Below are positions 16,223-23,890 of a DNA stretch of 39,414 nucleotides, in pieces. The notes under the pieces were generated by a model, which was not told the origin of the DNA, did no database searches, and saw nothing but the letters and a program-made list of their open reading frames with translations. Location: contig DKXQ01000232.1 of NCBI GenBank assembly GCA_002493085.1, positions 1 to 39,414 on the forward strand, given 5' to 3'. Position 1 is the stretch's first letter, and each line of letters starts with the position of its first letter. This DNA comes from Lachnoclostridium sp. UBA7122 (GTDB lineage Bacteria > Bacillota > Clostridia > Lachnospirales > Lachnospiraceae). A program made the translations under genes and the position numbers.

Positions 16223-16933
16223 ATGGATTTAATACTTGATACACATTCACATACTATTGCAAGCGGACATGCTTACAATACCATAAATGAAATGGCAAGG
16301 AGTGCAGCAGATAAAGGACTTAAGCTTCTTGCAATTACAGAACATGCACCTATGATGCCAGGTGCGTCTTCTTATATGTATTTTCTGAATTTTAAGGCAT
16401 TAAGACGTGAAAAATATGGTGTAAAACTTCTTTTTGGTGTGGAGTTTAACATACTGGATAAAGAAGGGACTCTTGATTTGCGTGGAGATGCAGCAAATGC
16501 AACGGACATTGGAATTGCAAGCATGCACCAGCCATGTTATAAAACAGGTACAGCAGAAGAAAACCTGTATGCGTATATTAAAGCTATGAAAAACCCGCAT
16601 GTCAATATAATAGGACATCCAGATGATGGAAGGTTTCCTGTAGATATGGAAAAACTTGTAATTGCCGCAAAAGAACACCATGTACTTCTTGAACTGAATA
16701 ATGCATCACTAAATCCAAAAGGGTTTAGAAAAAATACTGAAGAAAATGATATTAAAATGCTGGAATTGTGCAAGCAATATGGCCAGCCTGTAGTTATTGG
16801 CAGTGATGCGCATGTAGAAGAAGATGTTGGAAATTTTGAACGGGCATTAAATGTCATTAGAAAAACTGGTTTTCCAGAAGAACTTGTAGTAAATACTTCG
16901 ATAGATAAACTGTATGAATATCTGGCGCATTAA
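16223..16933 (+). CDS. PHP-domain phosphoesterase (YcdX-like)
   Basis: The 236-residue protein is a PHP-family metal-dependent phosphatase related to YcdX. It has the N-terminal DTHSHT with metal ligands H8 and H10, then ITEHAP, GVEFNI, a GHPDDG loop, LELNNASL and the final GSDAH motif. Such enzymes bind three metal ions and hydrolyse phosphate monoesters; the physiological substrate is unknown. GGAGG precedes the ATG at 16223, and a start at 16205 is less likely. It is the last gene of the obgE-scpAB run, and its stop codon lies inside the terminator stem-loop. Confidence 0.88.
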   Translation: MDLILDTHSHTIASGHAYNTINEMARSAADKGLKLLAITEHAPMMPGASSYMYFLNFKALRREKYGVKLLFGVEFNILDKEGTLDLRGDAANATDIGIASMHQPCYKTGTAEENLYAYIKAMKNPHVNIIGHPDDGRFPVDMEKLVIAAKEHHVLLELNNASLNPKGFRKNTEENDIKMLELCKQYGQPVVIGSDAHVEEDVGNFERALNVIRKTGFPEELVVNTSIDKLYEYLAH

Positions 16934-16947
16934 TGCGCCAGATTTTT
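16921..16947. terminator. Terminator overlapping the PHP gene stop codon
   Basis: A perfect 22-base palindrome (16921-16942, centre at TTAA) is followed by a run of five T. The last four codons and the stop of the PHP gene lie within it. The convergent DUF1836 gene ends at 16946, so the element probably stops both transcripts. Confidence 0.8.
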
Positions 16948-17548
16948 ACTTCTTTTTCTTGCCCAATGTATCATCGATAATATTTTCGATAATGGTCTTT
17001 TTAACCCATACATCAAAACTTAACATACAGATAAAAGCAAACTTGGACAGAATCTTTTTTTCTTCTGGGTTTTTTGTATCTGAATATGTTTCATTAGATT
17101 TTTTAAGCTTACGTATAATATCACGTAATTGTGAGTTCACATTGTCCTGTGCCAGCTCTACTATTTCTTTATAGAGTTCATCAAGGCTGTAGCTGTTTCC
17201 TGGCTGGAAGAATTTTTCAGATACAGGGTCAAGTATACTTTTTATATCGTTAATTGAAAGGAAATTTTTAAAATAGTATATAAATATAAGCAGAAGCATA
17301 TGTTCTTTTGTATATTTTTTCTTTACTGGAGGAGGAAGCAGGCTATTTTTTGTATAATTGTTTATCATTGTCTTGGTAAGGATTTTATCATCATCAAAAC
17401 GTTTGGAGGATTTCAGATGTTCTTCCATAAATGTTGTTACCTGATCCATATACAAATCAATGTCTGGTATATCCTCCGGGCTTATATAATCTATATTTTG
17501 CATGCTCCTGATAAGGTCCAGTATTTCTTTATTGTACTTTTCATGCAT
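16946..17548 (-). CDS. DUF1836 protein (YkrK-like putative regulator)
   Basis: The 200-residue protein contains the DUF1836 domain: DDDKILTKTMINNYTKNSLLPPPVKKKYT followed by MLLLIFIYYFKNFLSINDIK (key parts at about residues 50-110). This looks like a MerR-type winged helix, with NNYTKNSLLPPP as the equivalent of a recognition turn and wing. A Bacillus member of the family, YkrK, is a transcriptional repressor; a regulatory role here is inferred. The C-terminal half is helical and charged. Two ATGs are possible: 17557 has the AAAGGA only 2-3 bases away, 17548 has it at a better distance and is preferred. A dyad lies about 55 bases upstream of the gene. Confidence 0.72.
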   Translation of the reverse strand: MHEKYNKEILDLIRSMQNIDYISPEDIPDIDLYMDQVTTFMEEHLKSSKRFDDDKILTKTMINNYTKNSLLPPPVKKKYTKEHMLLLIFIYYFKNFLSINDIKSILDPVSEKFFQPGNSYSLDELYKEIVELAQDNVNSQLRDIIRKLKKSNETYSDTKNPEEKKILSKFAFICMLSFDVWVKKTIIENIIDDTLGKKKK

Positions 17549-17602
17549 ATTTATCATATTCCTTTCTATAATGTATTAAAGAGGGAGTCAACAGCAATTA
17601 TA

Positions 17603-17626
17603 ATTTATGATAATTATATCATAAAT
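17603..17626. promoter_or_regulatory. Palindrome in the DUF1836/yqfC intergenic region (candidate operator)
   Basis: A perfect 10-bp inverted repeat with a 4-base centre (ATTTATGATA at 17603-17612, TATCATAAAT at 17617-17626). On the minus strand a TATAAT (17602-17597) directly adjoins it, so the dyad would occupy the -35/-10 spacer of the DUF1836 promoter, the place where MerR-like regulators bind. The -35 itself is weak. Autoregulation by the DUF1836 protein is inference. Confidence 0.45.
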
Positions 17627-17724
17627 CTAAAAGATATCAAGCTTATAAAGCTGTGAAAGAAAACACTGCCTGTTGTTACTATCCACAGCATAAGCCATGA
17701 ATGGTAACATTGCATTTATTCCTG

Positions 17725-17732
17725 CATAAATT
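17725..17732 (+). promoter_or_regulatory. Possible sigma-E -10 element for yqfC
   Basis: CATAAATT matches the mother-cell sigma-E -10 pattern and is placed to start transcription about 27 bases before the yqfC ATG. No good -35 is visible at 14-15 bases, so support is limited. The Bacillus yqfC-yqfD genes are known to be sporulation-specific. Confidence 0.3.
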
Positions 17733-17765
17733 AATATAAATCTTTTTAGTGCCGGGAGGTAACAG

Positions 17766-18104
17766 ATGCTTAGAAGGGACAGGGATAAGCCATCTGTACA
17801 TAAACACAATAAAAAACCTGCAGCAAAGCCTTCTTTGGGTGAGCCTGTTATAGCAGAACGGATTTCCAGGAAATTAAATATGACAGAGGATATTATTGCA
17901 AAAGCACCAGTATTGACCGGATATGGAAGACACAGGTTTTGTATAGAAAATTACAGAAATATTATCGAATATACCGATTGTATTATAAGAATACAGACTA
18001 AAATATGCAGAATACATATAATTGGCGAAAAACTCGTAATTGCATATTTCAGAGAAGATGGAATGTGTGTAACAGGTAATATCAATTCAATAGAATATCA
18101 CTAG
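17766..18104 (+). CDS. yqfC: Sporulation protein YqfC
   Basis: The 112-residue protein belongs to the YabP/YqfC family. A basic N-terminal extension of about 30 residues precedes the conserved part, in which LTGYGRHRFCIENYRNIIEYTD and IRIQTKICRIHIIGEKLVI (outlined) form the beta-rich domain. The molecular role is unknown, but the gene is sporulation-induced in Bacillus and stays next to yqfD. GGGAGGT seven bases upstream fixes the start. yqfD follows after 16 bases. Confidence 0.9.
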   Translation: MLRRDRDKPSVHKHNKKPAAKPSLGEPVIAERISRKLNMTEDIIAKAPVLTGYGRHRFCIENYRNIIEYTDCIIRIQTKICRIHIIGEKLVIAYFREDGMCVTGNINSIEYH

Positions 18105-18120
18105 GAGGCTTTGTTTTAGT

Positions 18121-19392
18121 ATGGTACATAAAGTGGCAGGCTGGTTTAAGGGGTATCTGTTAATACGTGTAAACGGATATGGAAGCAGACGTTTTGTAAA
18201 TCTCTGCCGCAACCATGGTATAGATTTGTGGCTTATAAGGTATGATGATGGCGAAGATGTCCTGTATTGCAGAATTTTTCTTAAAGATTTTTATAAGCTG
18301 CGCCCTATTGCAAGAAAGTGCAGGGTAAGACCTGTAATTATAGAGAGGTCTGGATTTCCATTTGTATTAGAAGAAATGGGAAAAAGGCTTAGTTTTTTTA
18401 CAGGCATTGCAATCTTTTCCTGTATTCTTTTTTTGCTGGCCAGCCGTATATGGGGAATTTCAATAGAAGGGCAGTCATTCCATACAAAAGAAAGCCTTTT
18501 AAAATACCTGGATGGACATGATGTATATGGGGGCATGGCTGTAAAAGATGTTGACTGCAGTGGAATAAGGGAAGACATGAGGCACAGTTTTGAAGATATA
18601 AGCTGGGTCTCTGTAGAACTAAAGGGAAGCAAAATATTTATAAAGTTAAAGGAAGCACAGCTTGTTGATGAAGAAAAGAAAAAGAAAAAACCAGCAAGCC
18701 TTGTCACACAGGATACTGGCGTTGTCATATCCATTGTAACCAGCAAGGGTACTGCAAAAGTAAGGGCAGGAGACAAAGTCAGAAAAAATAATGTGCTTAT
18801 TTCAGGTCTTGATGAGATTACAGGAGATGGGGATGAGCTTGTTAAAAAAAGGCGTGTAAGGGCAGAAGGAAAAGTTGTCATTGAAAGTACAAAAAAATAC
18901 AAAGATGAGTTAAAAGAAGACTATTCCAGGAAAGAGTATACAGGAAGGAAAAAATATCTGTATAATATAAGCATATTTGACAAAAATGTTTTTTTCTATA
19001 ATCCTTTAAATAATTTGGAAACTTACGAGAAATGTGATATAATTCGTGAAGGTGGTCAAATTTTGCCAGAACTGTCCCTAAGATTTCCAGCGTATTTCTG
19101 GCGGCAGTGTTTTGCAGAAGTCCATAATACTCCCGCAAAGTATTCAGCTAATGAAGCCAGGGAACTGTTAAATGAAAGGTTTGGATATTATCTGGAAAAG
19201 CAGCGGCAGCGTGGATATAAAATTATCAGTGCCAGTCTGCATATTGAAAAGGCTAATGGAAGTTATATTGCATATTCCGATGTAAAAATGCAGAAAGAGC
19301 AAAATAAGTACCGCAAAATAAATGAAATAAAAGAAGGAAACAGACAAAATGGCAATAATGGAAACAGTAGTGGAGATACCAGCGGAACATGA
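18121..19392 (+). CDS. yqfD: Sporulation protein YqfD
   Basis: The 423-residue membrane protein has the YqfD layout: a soluble N-terminal domain of about 90 residues (GYLLIRVNGYGSRRFVNLC), one clear transmembrane helix at about 93-112, and a large domain probably outside the membrane with SIEGQSFHTKESLLKYL, a DVDCSGIREDMR region and an ISWVSVELKGSKIFIKLKEA strand, typical of FtsQ/POTRA-like folds. The last third is variable. Its role in spore formation is not defined. The ATG is 12 bases from AGGAGG, a long but acceptable distance. The 3' end overlaps phoH by 44 bases. Confidence 0.9.
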   Translation: MVHKVAGWFKGYLLIRVNGYGSRRFVNLCRNHGIDLWLIRYDDGEDVLYCRIFLKDFYKLRPIARKCRVRPVIIERSGFPFVLEEMGKRLSFFTGIAIFSCILFLLASRIWGISIEGQSFHTKESLLKYLDGHDVYGGMAVKDVDCSGIREDMRHSFEDISWVSVELKGSKIFIKLKEAQLVDEEKKKKKPASLVTQDTGVVISIVTSKGTAKVRAGDKVRKNNVLISGLDEITGDGDELVKKRRVRAEGKVVIESTKKYKDELKEDYSRKEYTGRKKYLYNISIFDKNVFFYNPLNNLETYEKCDIIREGGQILPELSLRFPAYFWRQCFAEVHNTPAKYSANEARELLNERFGYYLEKQRQRGYKIISASLHIEKANGSYIAYSDVKMQKEQNKYRKINEIKEGNRQNGNNGNSSGDTSGT

Positions 19393-20374
19393 AAGAAATA
19401 TATTTGGGAGTTTTGACATTAATATAAAAAAAATTGAAAAATCATTGAATGTGACAATTGTAGCAAGAAATGGCGCACTTAAACTTGCAGGCAGCGAAGC
19501 TGGTGTAAAACAGGCAGAAAGCATACTTATGCAGCTTATGGAACTCTCTAAGAGAGGTAACATAATTACAGAACAGAATGTAAACTATATACTTGCGCTT
19601 GCAGTAGAGAACCGTGAAAGCGAGCTTGTGGAGATAGATGCTGATATTGTATGCCGTACAGTACAAGGCAAACCTGTGAAGCCAAAGACAGCAGGACAGA
19701 AGAGATATATTGACTTGATACGCAAAAAAATGATAGTTTTTGGAATAGGACCAGCGGGCACAGGCAAGACTTATCTTGCAATGGCAATGGCAATAGAGGC
19801 TTTCAGGCGTGATGATGTAAGCAGGATTATATTAACAAGGCCAGCGATAGAGGCAGGTGAAAAACTTGGTTTCCTGCCTGGAGACCTGCAAAGCAAGGTT
19901 GACCCATATTTAAGGCCGCTATATGATGCTTTATACCAGATTATGGGAGCTGACAGCTATCTGCGCAACGTAGAAAAAGGGCTTATCGAAGTTGCACCAC
20001 TTGCTTATATGAGAGGCCGGACACTTGACAATTCATTTATCATACTTGATGAGGCCCAGAATACAACGCCAGCCCAGATGAAAATGTTTCTTACAAGAAT
20101 TGGATTTGGCTCAAAAGTAATTGTTACAGGTGATTTGACACAGAAAGACTTGTCACCTGATACGCAGTCGGGACTTGAACATGCGGTTGCTGTGCTTGGA
20201 AAAGTTGAAGATATAGGTTTTTCATATCTTACCAATAAAGATGTAGTGCGTCATCCGCTTGTCCAGCAGATTGTAACGGCATATGATAATTATGAGAAAA
20301 GACAGCAGAGAAAAAAAGAAGCCAGGGATGCCAGGGAGACAGAAAACAGGGTTAAAAGACGGAGAATTAAGTAA
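19349..20374 (+). CDS. phoH: PhoH-family ATPase
   Basis: The 341-residue protein is a PhoH/PhoL ATPase. A KH-like N-terminal segment (about 1-90: FGSFDINIKKIEKSLNV, GALKLAGSEAGV) precedes the P-loop ATPase domain with Walker A GPAGTGKT at 134-141, the TRPAIEAGEKLGFLPGD signature and Walker B IILDEAQN at 231-238. PhoH proteins lie beside ybeY in many genomes and are thought to act in RNA metabolism and ribosome maturation. The start lies within the end of yqfD, with AAGGA about 11-13 bases upstream, suggesting translational coupling. A basic tail (EARDARETENRVKRRRIK) ends the protein. Confidence 0.94.
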   Translation: MAIMETVVEIPAEHERNIFGSFDINIKKIEKSLNVTIVARNGALKLAGSEAGVKQAESILMQLMELSKRGNIITEQNVNYILALAVENRESELVEIDADIVCRTVQGKPVKPKTAGQKRYIDLIRKKMIVFGIGPAGTGKTYLAMAMAIEAFRRDDVSRIILTRPAIEAGEKLGFLPGDLQSKVDPYLRPLYDALYQIMGADSYLRNVEKGLIEVAPLAYMRGRTLDNSFIILDEAQNTTPAQMKMFLTRIGFGSKVIVTGDLTQKDLSPDTQSGLEHAVAVLGKVEDIGFSYLTNKDVVRHPLVQQIVTAYDNYEKRQQRKKEARDARETENRVKRRRIK

Positions 20375-20441
20375 ATAGTCCTGCTGCCCTGGACTACTAA
20401 GGCGGATTAAAAGAAACAGATAAGGATAGAGTGGTACAGAT

Positions 20442-21665
20442 ATGGATAAGATAAAAGACCGTATAAAAAATGCTTTATATATATGCTGCATTTATGCGGA
20501 GGTAATATTGTGCACAGTGCTTGCTGGCATGCTGTGCAGCGCCAGCCATATAATAATATTTAGAAATGCAGCAACTGTAACCGTTGGCATTATGATATTT
20601 GTATATTGTTACAGTCTTTCTGATGACAAAATAGCAGAAGGCATACTGCCACATATAACATTTCTTATAAGCTTTGGGGTGTCTAATGCGCTTGTAGCAT
20701 TTACAAGCATAATGGATATTGGAACTATATGGATGGCAGCAGTAGCAGTGGCAGCTATAAGGGCAGGCATAGGACATGCTGTTTCATGCCATGCACTTCT
20801 TCTGTTACAATATATAATGTTATCGGCAGATGCACAAAAGAACATAATGATGATAGTTTTTTATGCTGTTACCGGGATACTTATGGCACTTGTAATGTCA
20901 GAAGTTAAAAGTCATAAAGAATTTATATATGCATCAGTAATATTTATTGCATTAACTATGGTTATGGTAATAGTGCTGTCGGGTTTTGATTTAAAAGAAG
21001 CAAGAAAGAACAAAGAATTTACACTGAAATGTCTGGCAGGGGACAGTGTAATGCTATTTATATCATGGGTAACATACTGTATAAAGACCAGACTAGCTGC
21101 ACCAGAGAAAAAGTCTGGATATAAACGGAACCAGAAACGTGATAAGAAGATTATTTTGCAGCTTCTTGAACCAGATAACATGTTATTAAAAAGAATGGGA
21201 CAGTATTCAGAATCACTTTACAGCCATTCAGTACGGGTGGGCAGGCTTTCATATAAAGCAGCATATCATATGGGATGTGACTGTCTGCTTGCAAAAGCTG
21301 GAGGGCTTTACCACGAAGCGGGCAGGATTTATGAAGACAGAAAATATCCAGAGGCATGCAAAATACTTATAACAGAGTATAATTTTCCTCCAGGCCTAAG
21401 TGATATAGTATTACAAAATGCTGGCTCTGAAAAGCCAGGGTCATGTGAGGCAGTAATTGTAATGATAAGTGACAGCATTATATCTACAGATGAATATTTC
21501 AAGAGAACAGAAAAAAGAGCACAGATATCTGACGAAAAACTTATAAAGAGCGTATTTAGCAAGAGGATAGCAAAGGGAAACTTTAGTGAATCAGGTATGA
21601 GCAAAGAACAGATAGAAAAACTTATGGACTTTTATATTAACAATGCTTTTAAAGAGAATCTGTAA
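20442..21665 (+). CDS. Membrane HD-domain protein, degenerate PgpH/YqfF relative
   Basis: The position between phoH and ybeY is that of pgpH/yqfF, which encodes a c-di-AMP phosphodiesterase of about 700 residues with an extracellular 7TMR-HDED domain, seven helices and an HD domain. This protein has only 407 residues: the extracellular domain is missing, about six or seven helices occupy 10-225, and the HD-like domain covers about 245-390. In it the first ligand is kept (H262 in YSHSVRVG), but the HD pair is H291-E292 (YHEAG) and the usual downstream HHG reads QNAGS. A final Asp (ISDSII) remains. Phosphodiesterase activity is therefore unlikely. It may serve as a scaffold or a c-di-AMP-binding remnant. 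Confidence 0.75.
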   Translation: MDKIKDRIKNALYICCIYAEVILCTVLAGMLCSASHIIIFRNAATVTVGIMIFVYCYSLSDDKIAEGILPHITFLISFGVSNALVAFTSIMDIGTIWMAAVAVAAIRAGIGHAVSCHALLLLQYIMLSADAQKNIMMIVFYAVTGILMALVMSEVKSHKEFIYASVIFIALTMVMVIVLSGFDLKEARKNKEFTLKCLAGDSVMLFISWVTYCIKTRLAAPEKKSGYKRNQKRDKKIILQLLEPDNMLLKRMGQYSESLYSHSVRVGRLSYKAAYHMGCDCLLAKAGGLYHEAGRIYEDRKYPEACKILITEYNFPPGLSDIVLQNAGSEKPGSCEAVIVMISDSIISTDEYFKRTEKRAQISDEKLIKSVFSKRIAKGNFSESGMSKEQIEKLMDFYINNAFKENL

Positions 21666-21690
21666 TATCAGGAAAGGTTTGGTTATTTAC

Positions 21691-22197
21691 ATGACAATAC
21701 TTATAGAAAAAGAGACAGATGATGAAATTGGATTTGACTATGAGGAAATATTAAAGAGTGTAATATTAAAATCTATAGAGTTTGAAAATTGTCCATATGA
21801 ATGTGAAGTCAATATTACATTTACTGATGATAGTGGCATACACAGGCTTAATAAGGATTTCAGGGGAATTGACAGACCTACAGATGTCCTTTCATTTCCG
21901 ATGGCGGACTACAGCCCGCCAGCGGATTTTTCAATTCTTGAAAGTGATGAAGCAGCAGCACAGTACTTTAACCCGGAAAGCGGTGAACTTTTGCTGGGCG
22001 ATATTGTTATATCGGCAGAGCGTGCAAAGAAACAGGCAGCAGAATATGGCCATTCATTAAAAAGGGAGATATGTTTTCTTACAGCACACAGTATGCTTCA
22101 TCTTATGGGATATGACCATATGACAGACAGGGACAGGGAGGCAATGGAAAGAAAGCAGGATGAAATATTAAATGCACTTGGGATAACCAGGGATTAG
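21691..22197 (+). CDS. ybeY: Endoribonuclease YbeY
   Basis: The 168-residue protein is YbeY, a zinc-dependent single-strand RNase used in 16S rRNA 3' maturation and ribosome quality control. The zinc motif H-x3-H-x5-H is complete: H133, H137 and H143 in HSMLHLMGYDH. The upstream signature FRGIDRPTDVLSFPM and LLGDIVIS are present. The ATG at 21691 follows GGAAAGG at a somewhat long distance; upstream codons in frame overlap the HD gene and are not expected to be used. The usual followers dgkA, cdd and era are absent; a flippase gene follows 15 bases on. Confidence 0.94.
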   Translation: MTILIEKETDDEIGFDYEEILKSVILKSIEFENCPYECEVNITFTDDSGIHRLNKDFRGIDRPTDVLSFPMADYSPPADFSILESDEAAAQYFNPESGELLLGDIVISAERAKKQAAEYGHSLKREICFLTAHSMLHLMGYDHMTDRDREAMERKQDEILNALGITRD

Positions 22198-22212
22198 AAG
22201 GGAGAAAGCAGG

Positions 22213-23859
22213 ATGGGTTCTTCAAAAGAAAGTACCGCAGGCGGATTCCTTAAGCAAGGCAGCATCCTTGCCGTAGCATCTATTATGGTGAGGATAATTG
22301 GCATGGTTTACCGCGTCCCTATGGCAAATATAATAGGTGATGAGGGCAATGGAATATACTCAGCAGCATATGAAATTTACAATATACTACTTATAATATC
22401 CTCCTATGGAATGCCTATGGCAGTGTCTAAGATGGTATCTGCAAGATGTGCACAGAAAAGGTACAAAAATGCATTCAGGCTTTTCAGGTATTCAATGGTT
22501 GTATCTGTGATTACAGGCGGGACTGCGGCATTATTTGTTTTTTTTGGCGCAGACTGGATTGAGTCGCAGTTTTTTTCCAAGTATAACGGTGTGGCACTTC
22601 CTTTAAGAATACTAGCTCCTACTATATTTATAGTAGCAGTAATAGGCACGTTAAGAGGGCTTTTCCAGGGGCGCAAGACTATGCTTCCTACAGCAGTTTC
22701 ACAAGTATTTGAGCAAGTTGCCAACGCATTTGTAAGTGTTTTTGCTGCCTATTTTTTTATGCGTGCACACAGTGCTTCAGACAAACTTCCAGCATGGGGT
22801 GCGGCAGGCGGCACGTTAGGTACTTTTATGGGTGCAATAGCTGCTTTACTGACACTGGCAGTTATATACTATATATACAGGCCTGTTATAGCTAAAAGCG
22901 AAAATAAAGACAAGACATCTAAAGTTATACAGGCAGGACAGGCATATAAAATAATAGCAATAACAGTTATACCGATTATTTTAAGCCAGACAGTTTACCA
23001 GCTTAGCGGAATTGTGGACGTAACACTGTTTAATAAGCTTATGGATTTAAAAGGGGTTTCTGACAAACTGGTAAGCACGATGCAGGGAATATACAGCACA
23101 AAGTATAAACTTCTTGTAAACGTGCCCCTTGCCGTATCATCAGCACTTGCATCTTCAATGATACCAAGTCTTGTCGGTTCATTTGCAGCAGGGGAGACTG
23201 GTGCTGTAAAATCAAAAGTAGCAATGGCAGTTAAAATAAACATGATTATAGCATTTCCATCTGCAATGGGACTTGCAGTACTGGCAGAACCAATCATAAG
23301 GCTGCTGTTCCCATCATCAGACTATGTGACAGGCGGGCTTATGCTTATAACTGGTTCTGTATGTATAATATTCTATGCCCTGTCAACTGTTACAAACGGT
23401 GTATTACAAAGCATAGACAAGATGGTTCTTCCTGTTATACATTCACTTATATCACTAATAGTCCATATAGCTATAATAGCAGGGCTTCTTATGTGGACAG
23501 ATATGGGGATATACGCACTTGTAGCAGGTAACGTAACATATCCGGCTTTAGTCTGTGTCTTAAACAGCAGGTCACTTAAAAAATATCTGGGATATAACCA
23601 GGAAGTGACAAGAAGTTTCTGCATACCACTTATAGCATCATTTATTATGGGAATAGTGACACTAGCTGTTTATTATACGCTGTTTTTACTTACACACAAG
23701 ATTTATATTGCAATACTGCCAGCTGTAATAGCTGCTGTAATAGTATATTTTATACTGGTATTAAAACTTCAGGGGTTAAACAGATGGGAACTTTATGAAT
23801 TTCCGTTTGGACGCAGGATGTCACTGCTTGCAGACAGGCTTCATCTTTTAAAACATTGA
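22213..23859 (+). CDS. SpoVB/MurJ-like lipid-linked oligosaccharide flippase
   Basis: The 548-residue polytopic protein has about 14 membrane helices and belongs to the MVF/MATE-like flippase family. The N-terminal signature KQGSILAVASIMVRIIGMVYRVP and YGMPMAVSKMVS, followed by TLRGLFQGRKTMLPTAVSQVFEQ, is typical of the SpoVB/YtgP group, which exports lipid II or other undecaprenyl-linked precursors for peptidoglycan or cortex. The exact cargo cannot be told from the sequence. A purine-rich site (GAAGGGAG) precedes the ATG. It seems to be the last gene of the yqfC-ybeY run and uses the same codon style, so it is not part of the polysaccharide cassette further right. Confidence 0.85.
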   Translation: MGSSKESTAGGFLKQGSILAVASIMVRIIGMVYRVPMANIIGDEGNGIYSAAYEIYNILLIISSYGMPMAVSKMVSARCAQKRYKNAFRLFRYSMVVSVITGGTAALFVFFGADWIESQFFSKYNGVALPLRILAPTIFIVAVIGTLRGLFQGRKTMLPTAVSQVFEQVANAFVSVFAAYFFMRAHSASDKLPAWGAAGGTLGTFMGAIAALLTLAVIYYIYRPVIAKSENKDKTSKVIQAGQAYKIIAITVIPIILSQTVYQLSGIVDVTLFNKLMDLKGVSDKLVSTMQGIYSTKYKLLVNVPLAVSSALASSMIPSLVGSFAAGETGAVKSKVAMAVKINMIIAFPSAMGLAVLAEPIIRLLFPSSDYVTGGLMLITGSVCIIFYALSTVTNGVLQSIDKMVLPVIHSLISLIVHIAIIAGLLMWTDMGIYALVAGNVTYPALVCVLNSRSLKKYLGYNQEVTRSFCIPLIASFIMGIVTLAVYYTLFLLTHKIYIAILPAVIAAVIVYFILVLKLQGLNRWELYEFPFGRRMSLLADRLHLLKH

Positions 23860-23890
23860 ACAGGCAGCAGGATAAAGGAGTGTGTTAATA

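Noticed and set aside
20381..20403. Small hairpin after phoH as a terminator
   Set aside because: The stem (about six pairs) is short and no T-run follows, and the next gene is close and probably in the same operon.
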